From: JAFAGX01 sp035624085
GTDB taxonomy: Bacteria > Acidobacteriota > Terriglobia > Terriglobales > Acidobacteriaceae
Reading direction: 5' to 3'
Length of the DNA: 13,122 bases
Assembly (NCBI GenBank): GCA_035624085.1
Contig: DASPSE010000043.1
Span: 1-13,122 of the forward strand
Part shown: in pieces, positions 12,474 through 13,122 of the stretch
How positions within the stretch are numbered: the stretch's first letter is position 1
Layout of the letters: each line of letters starts with the position of its first letter
Translations under genes and position numbers: made by a program
Notes under the pieces: generated by a model
Told to the model about the DNA's origin: nothing
What the model saw: the letters and a program-made list of their open reading frames with translations, nothing else
Databases searched by the model: none

Positions 12474-12520
12474 GGGTGCCCCATCCTAACCGAGCGTTAT
12501 CTACGAGGATAGGGTGGGAA
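12474..12520 (+). repeat. Imperfect inverted repeat upstream of the methyltransferase gene
   Basis: CCCATCCT (12480-12487) pairs with AGGATAGGG (12506-12514) with one bulged A and an 18-base loop. The hairpin ends just before the ribosome-binding region (GTGGGAAG) and the ATG at 12527. From memory, GGTGCCCCATCCT ... AGGGTGGGA is a dispersed hairpin type seen in Acidobacteriota intergenic regions. It could also act as a weak terminator for the preceding operon. Confidence 0.4.
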
Positions 12521-12526
12521 GTCAAA

Positions 12527-13122
12527 ATGCCGAACCCTTCTCAAGCCCGCGAGTGGGATGCCCCCGCCTATCATCGCCTGTCTGGCCCGCAGGTCAGTTG
12601 GGGCAAGAAGGTTCTCGCGGGAATGAAACTGCGCGGCGATGAGTTCCTTATGGACGCAGGCTGCGGTACTGGCCGCTTGACCGCGGAATTGTTGCAGGAC
12701 CTGCCAAAAGGCCGGGTTGTGGGAGTCGACCTGTCCCAACATATGCTTGCCACGGCTCGCGATTTCTTAAGCCCGCAATTTGGCGCGCGAGTTCATTTGG
12801 TCGCAGCCGATCTGCAGAATCTCCCTTTCGAACACGCCTTCGACGGAATCTTCAGCACCGCAGCCTTCCACTGGGTTCCTGACCACTCCAGGCTGTTTCG
12901 CAGTCTGTTTCGCGCGCTTCGTCCCGGAGGCTGGCTACGAGCTCAGTGTGGCGGAGGTCCGAATCTCGCCCGCTTGCGAGCCCGCATGGACGCTCTTGCA
13001 GCTACGCCAAAATATGCGCGGTTCTTCGACCGTTTTCGCAGTCCCTGGGTCTATAACGATGCCGAGACCGCTGCCGATCTCCTGCGCCAGGCCGGATTTG
13101 TGGAAGTGGAGACGAACCTGGA
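12527..13122 (+). CDS. Class I SAM-dependent methyltransferase, C-terminus cut by window edge
   Basis: About 198 residues of a Rossmann-fold methyltransferase of the Methyltransf_11/25 type are visible; the frame is open to the right edge. Motif I is LMDAGCGTGRLT (residues 41-52) for SAM binding. The acidic end of strand 2 is VVGVDLS, motif II/III is VAADLQNLPF followed by FDGIFSTAAFHWVPD, and LRPGGWL is the usual post-motif III segment. The layout (YHRLSGPQVSWGKKVL at the start, FHWVPDH in the middle) resembles trans-aconitate 2-methyltransferase-like and malonyl-ACP methyltransferase-like (BioC) proteins, but the substrate cannot be told. It begins 69 bp after the PLP-enzyme stop on the same strand, across a hairpin, so co-transcription is uncertain. 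ATG 12527 is the start, with a modest GGGAAG site five bases upstream. Confidence 0.9.
   Translation, partial: MPNPSQAREWDAPAYHRLSGPQVSWGKKVLAGMKLRGDEFLMDAGCGTGRLTAELLQDLPKGRVVGVDLSQHMLATARDFLSPQFGARVHLVAADLQNLPFEHAFDGIFSTAAFHWVPDHSRLFRSLFRALRPGGWLRAQCGGGPNLARLRARMDALAATPKYARFFDRFRSPWVYNDAETAADLLRQAGFVEVETNL

Noticed and set aside
1..13122. CRISPR arrays, insertion sequences, phage or toxin-antitoxin genes
   Set aside because: No evenly spaced direct repeats, transposase or integrase motifs, or toxin-antitoxin pairs were found on reading both strands. The repeats present are hairpin-type extragenic elements.

Overview
The window looks like a chromosomal segment of an Acidobacteriota (Terriglobia-type) bacterium. 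The main evidence is a tandem array of three secreted von Willebrand A proteins of the 'VWFA-related Acidobacterial domain' type (7026-10088). Moderately GC-rich coding sequence and several families of short dispersed extragenic repeats fit this. Assignment is by protein-family recognition from memory; no database was searched. I see no rRNA, tRNA, CRISPR array, transposase or phage gene.

Layout. Positions 1-6627 read on the minus strand. In order of transcription they are: a DUF1015 protein (6627-5323); a membrane-anchored N-acetylmuramoyl-L-alanine amidase (5188-3686) translationally coupled by ATGA to a GerMN-domain protein (3689-3093); an SRPBCC (AHSA1-type) protein and an ArsR-type regulator, overlapping (2999-2207), behind a compact promoter with two matching palindromes; an unannotated-looking 32-residue membrane protein (1940-1842); RNase PH (1711-974); and the start of a tagatose-1,6-bisphosphate aldolase gene that runs off the left edge. 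Positions 7026-13122 read on the plus strand: three VWA proteins, a cystathionine beta-synthase / cysteine-synthase-like enzyme, a cystathionine gamma-lyase/synthase, and a SAM-dependent methyltransferase cut by the right edge. The divergent gap 6628-7025 holds an 11-bp direct repeat and three consecutive hairpins.

How the genes relate. The gerMN-to-rph order matches the gerM-rph neighbourhood known in Bacillus subtilis. Here the pair is split by a self-contained SRPBCC/ArsR module with its own promoter and operators. The two PLP enzymes together make a reverse transsulfuration route (homocysteine to cystathionine to cysteine), as in the MccA/MccB pair of B. subtilis. The three VWA genes are paralogues in one operon. 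Two keep an intact metal-ion-dependent adhesion site (MIDAS); the third has lost all five MIDAS residues.

The most unusual structure is a family of four 43-44 bp repeats with conserved ends and a variable but self-complementary core. They form two inverted pairs, at 5130-5297 and 11132-11285. One copy lies inside the apparent 5' coding end of the amidase gene, and another covers the apparent upstream start of the cystathionine gamma-lyase gene.
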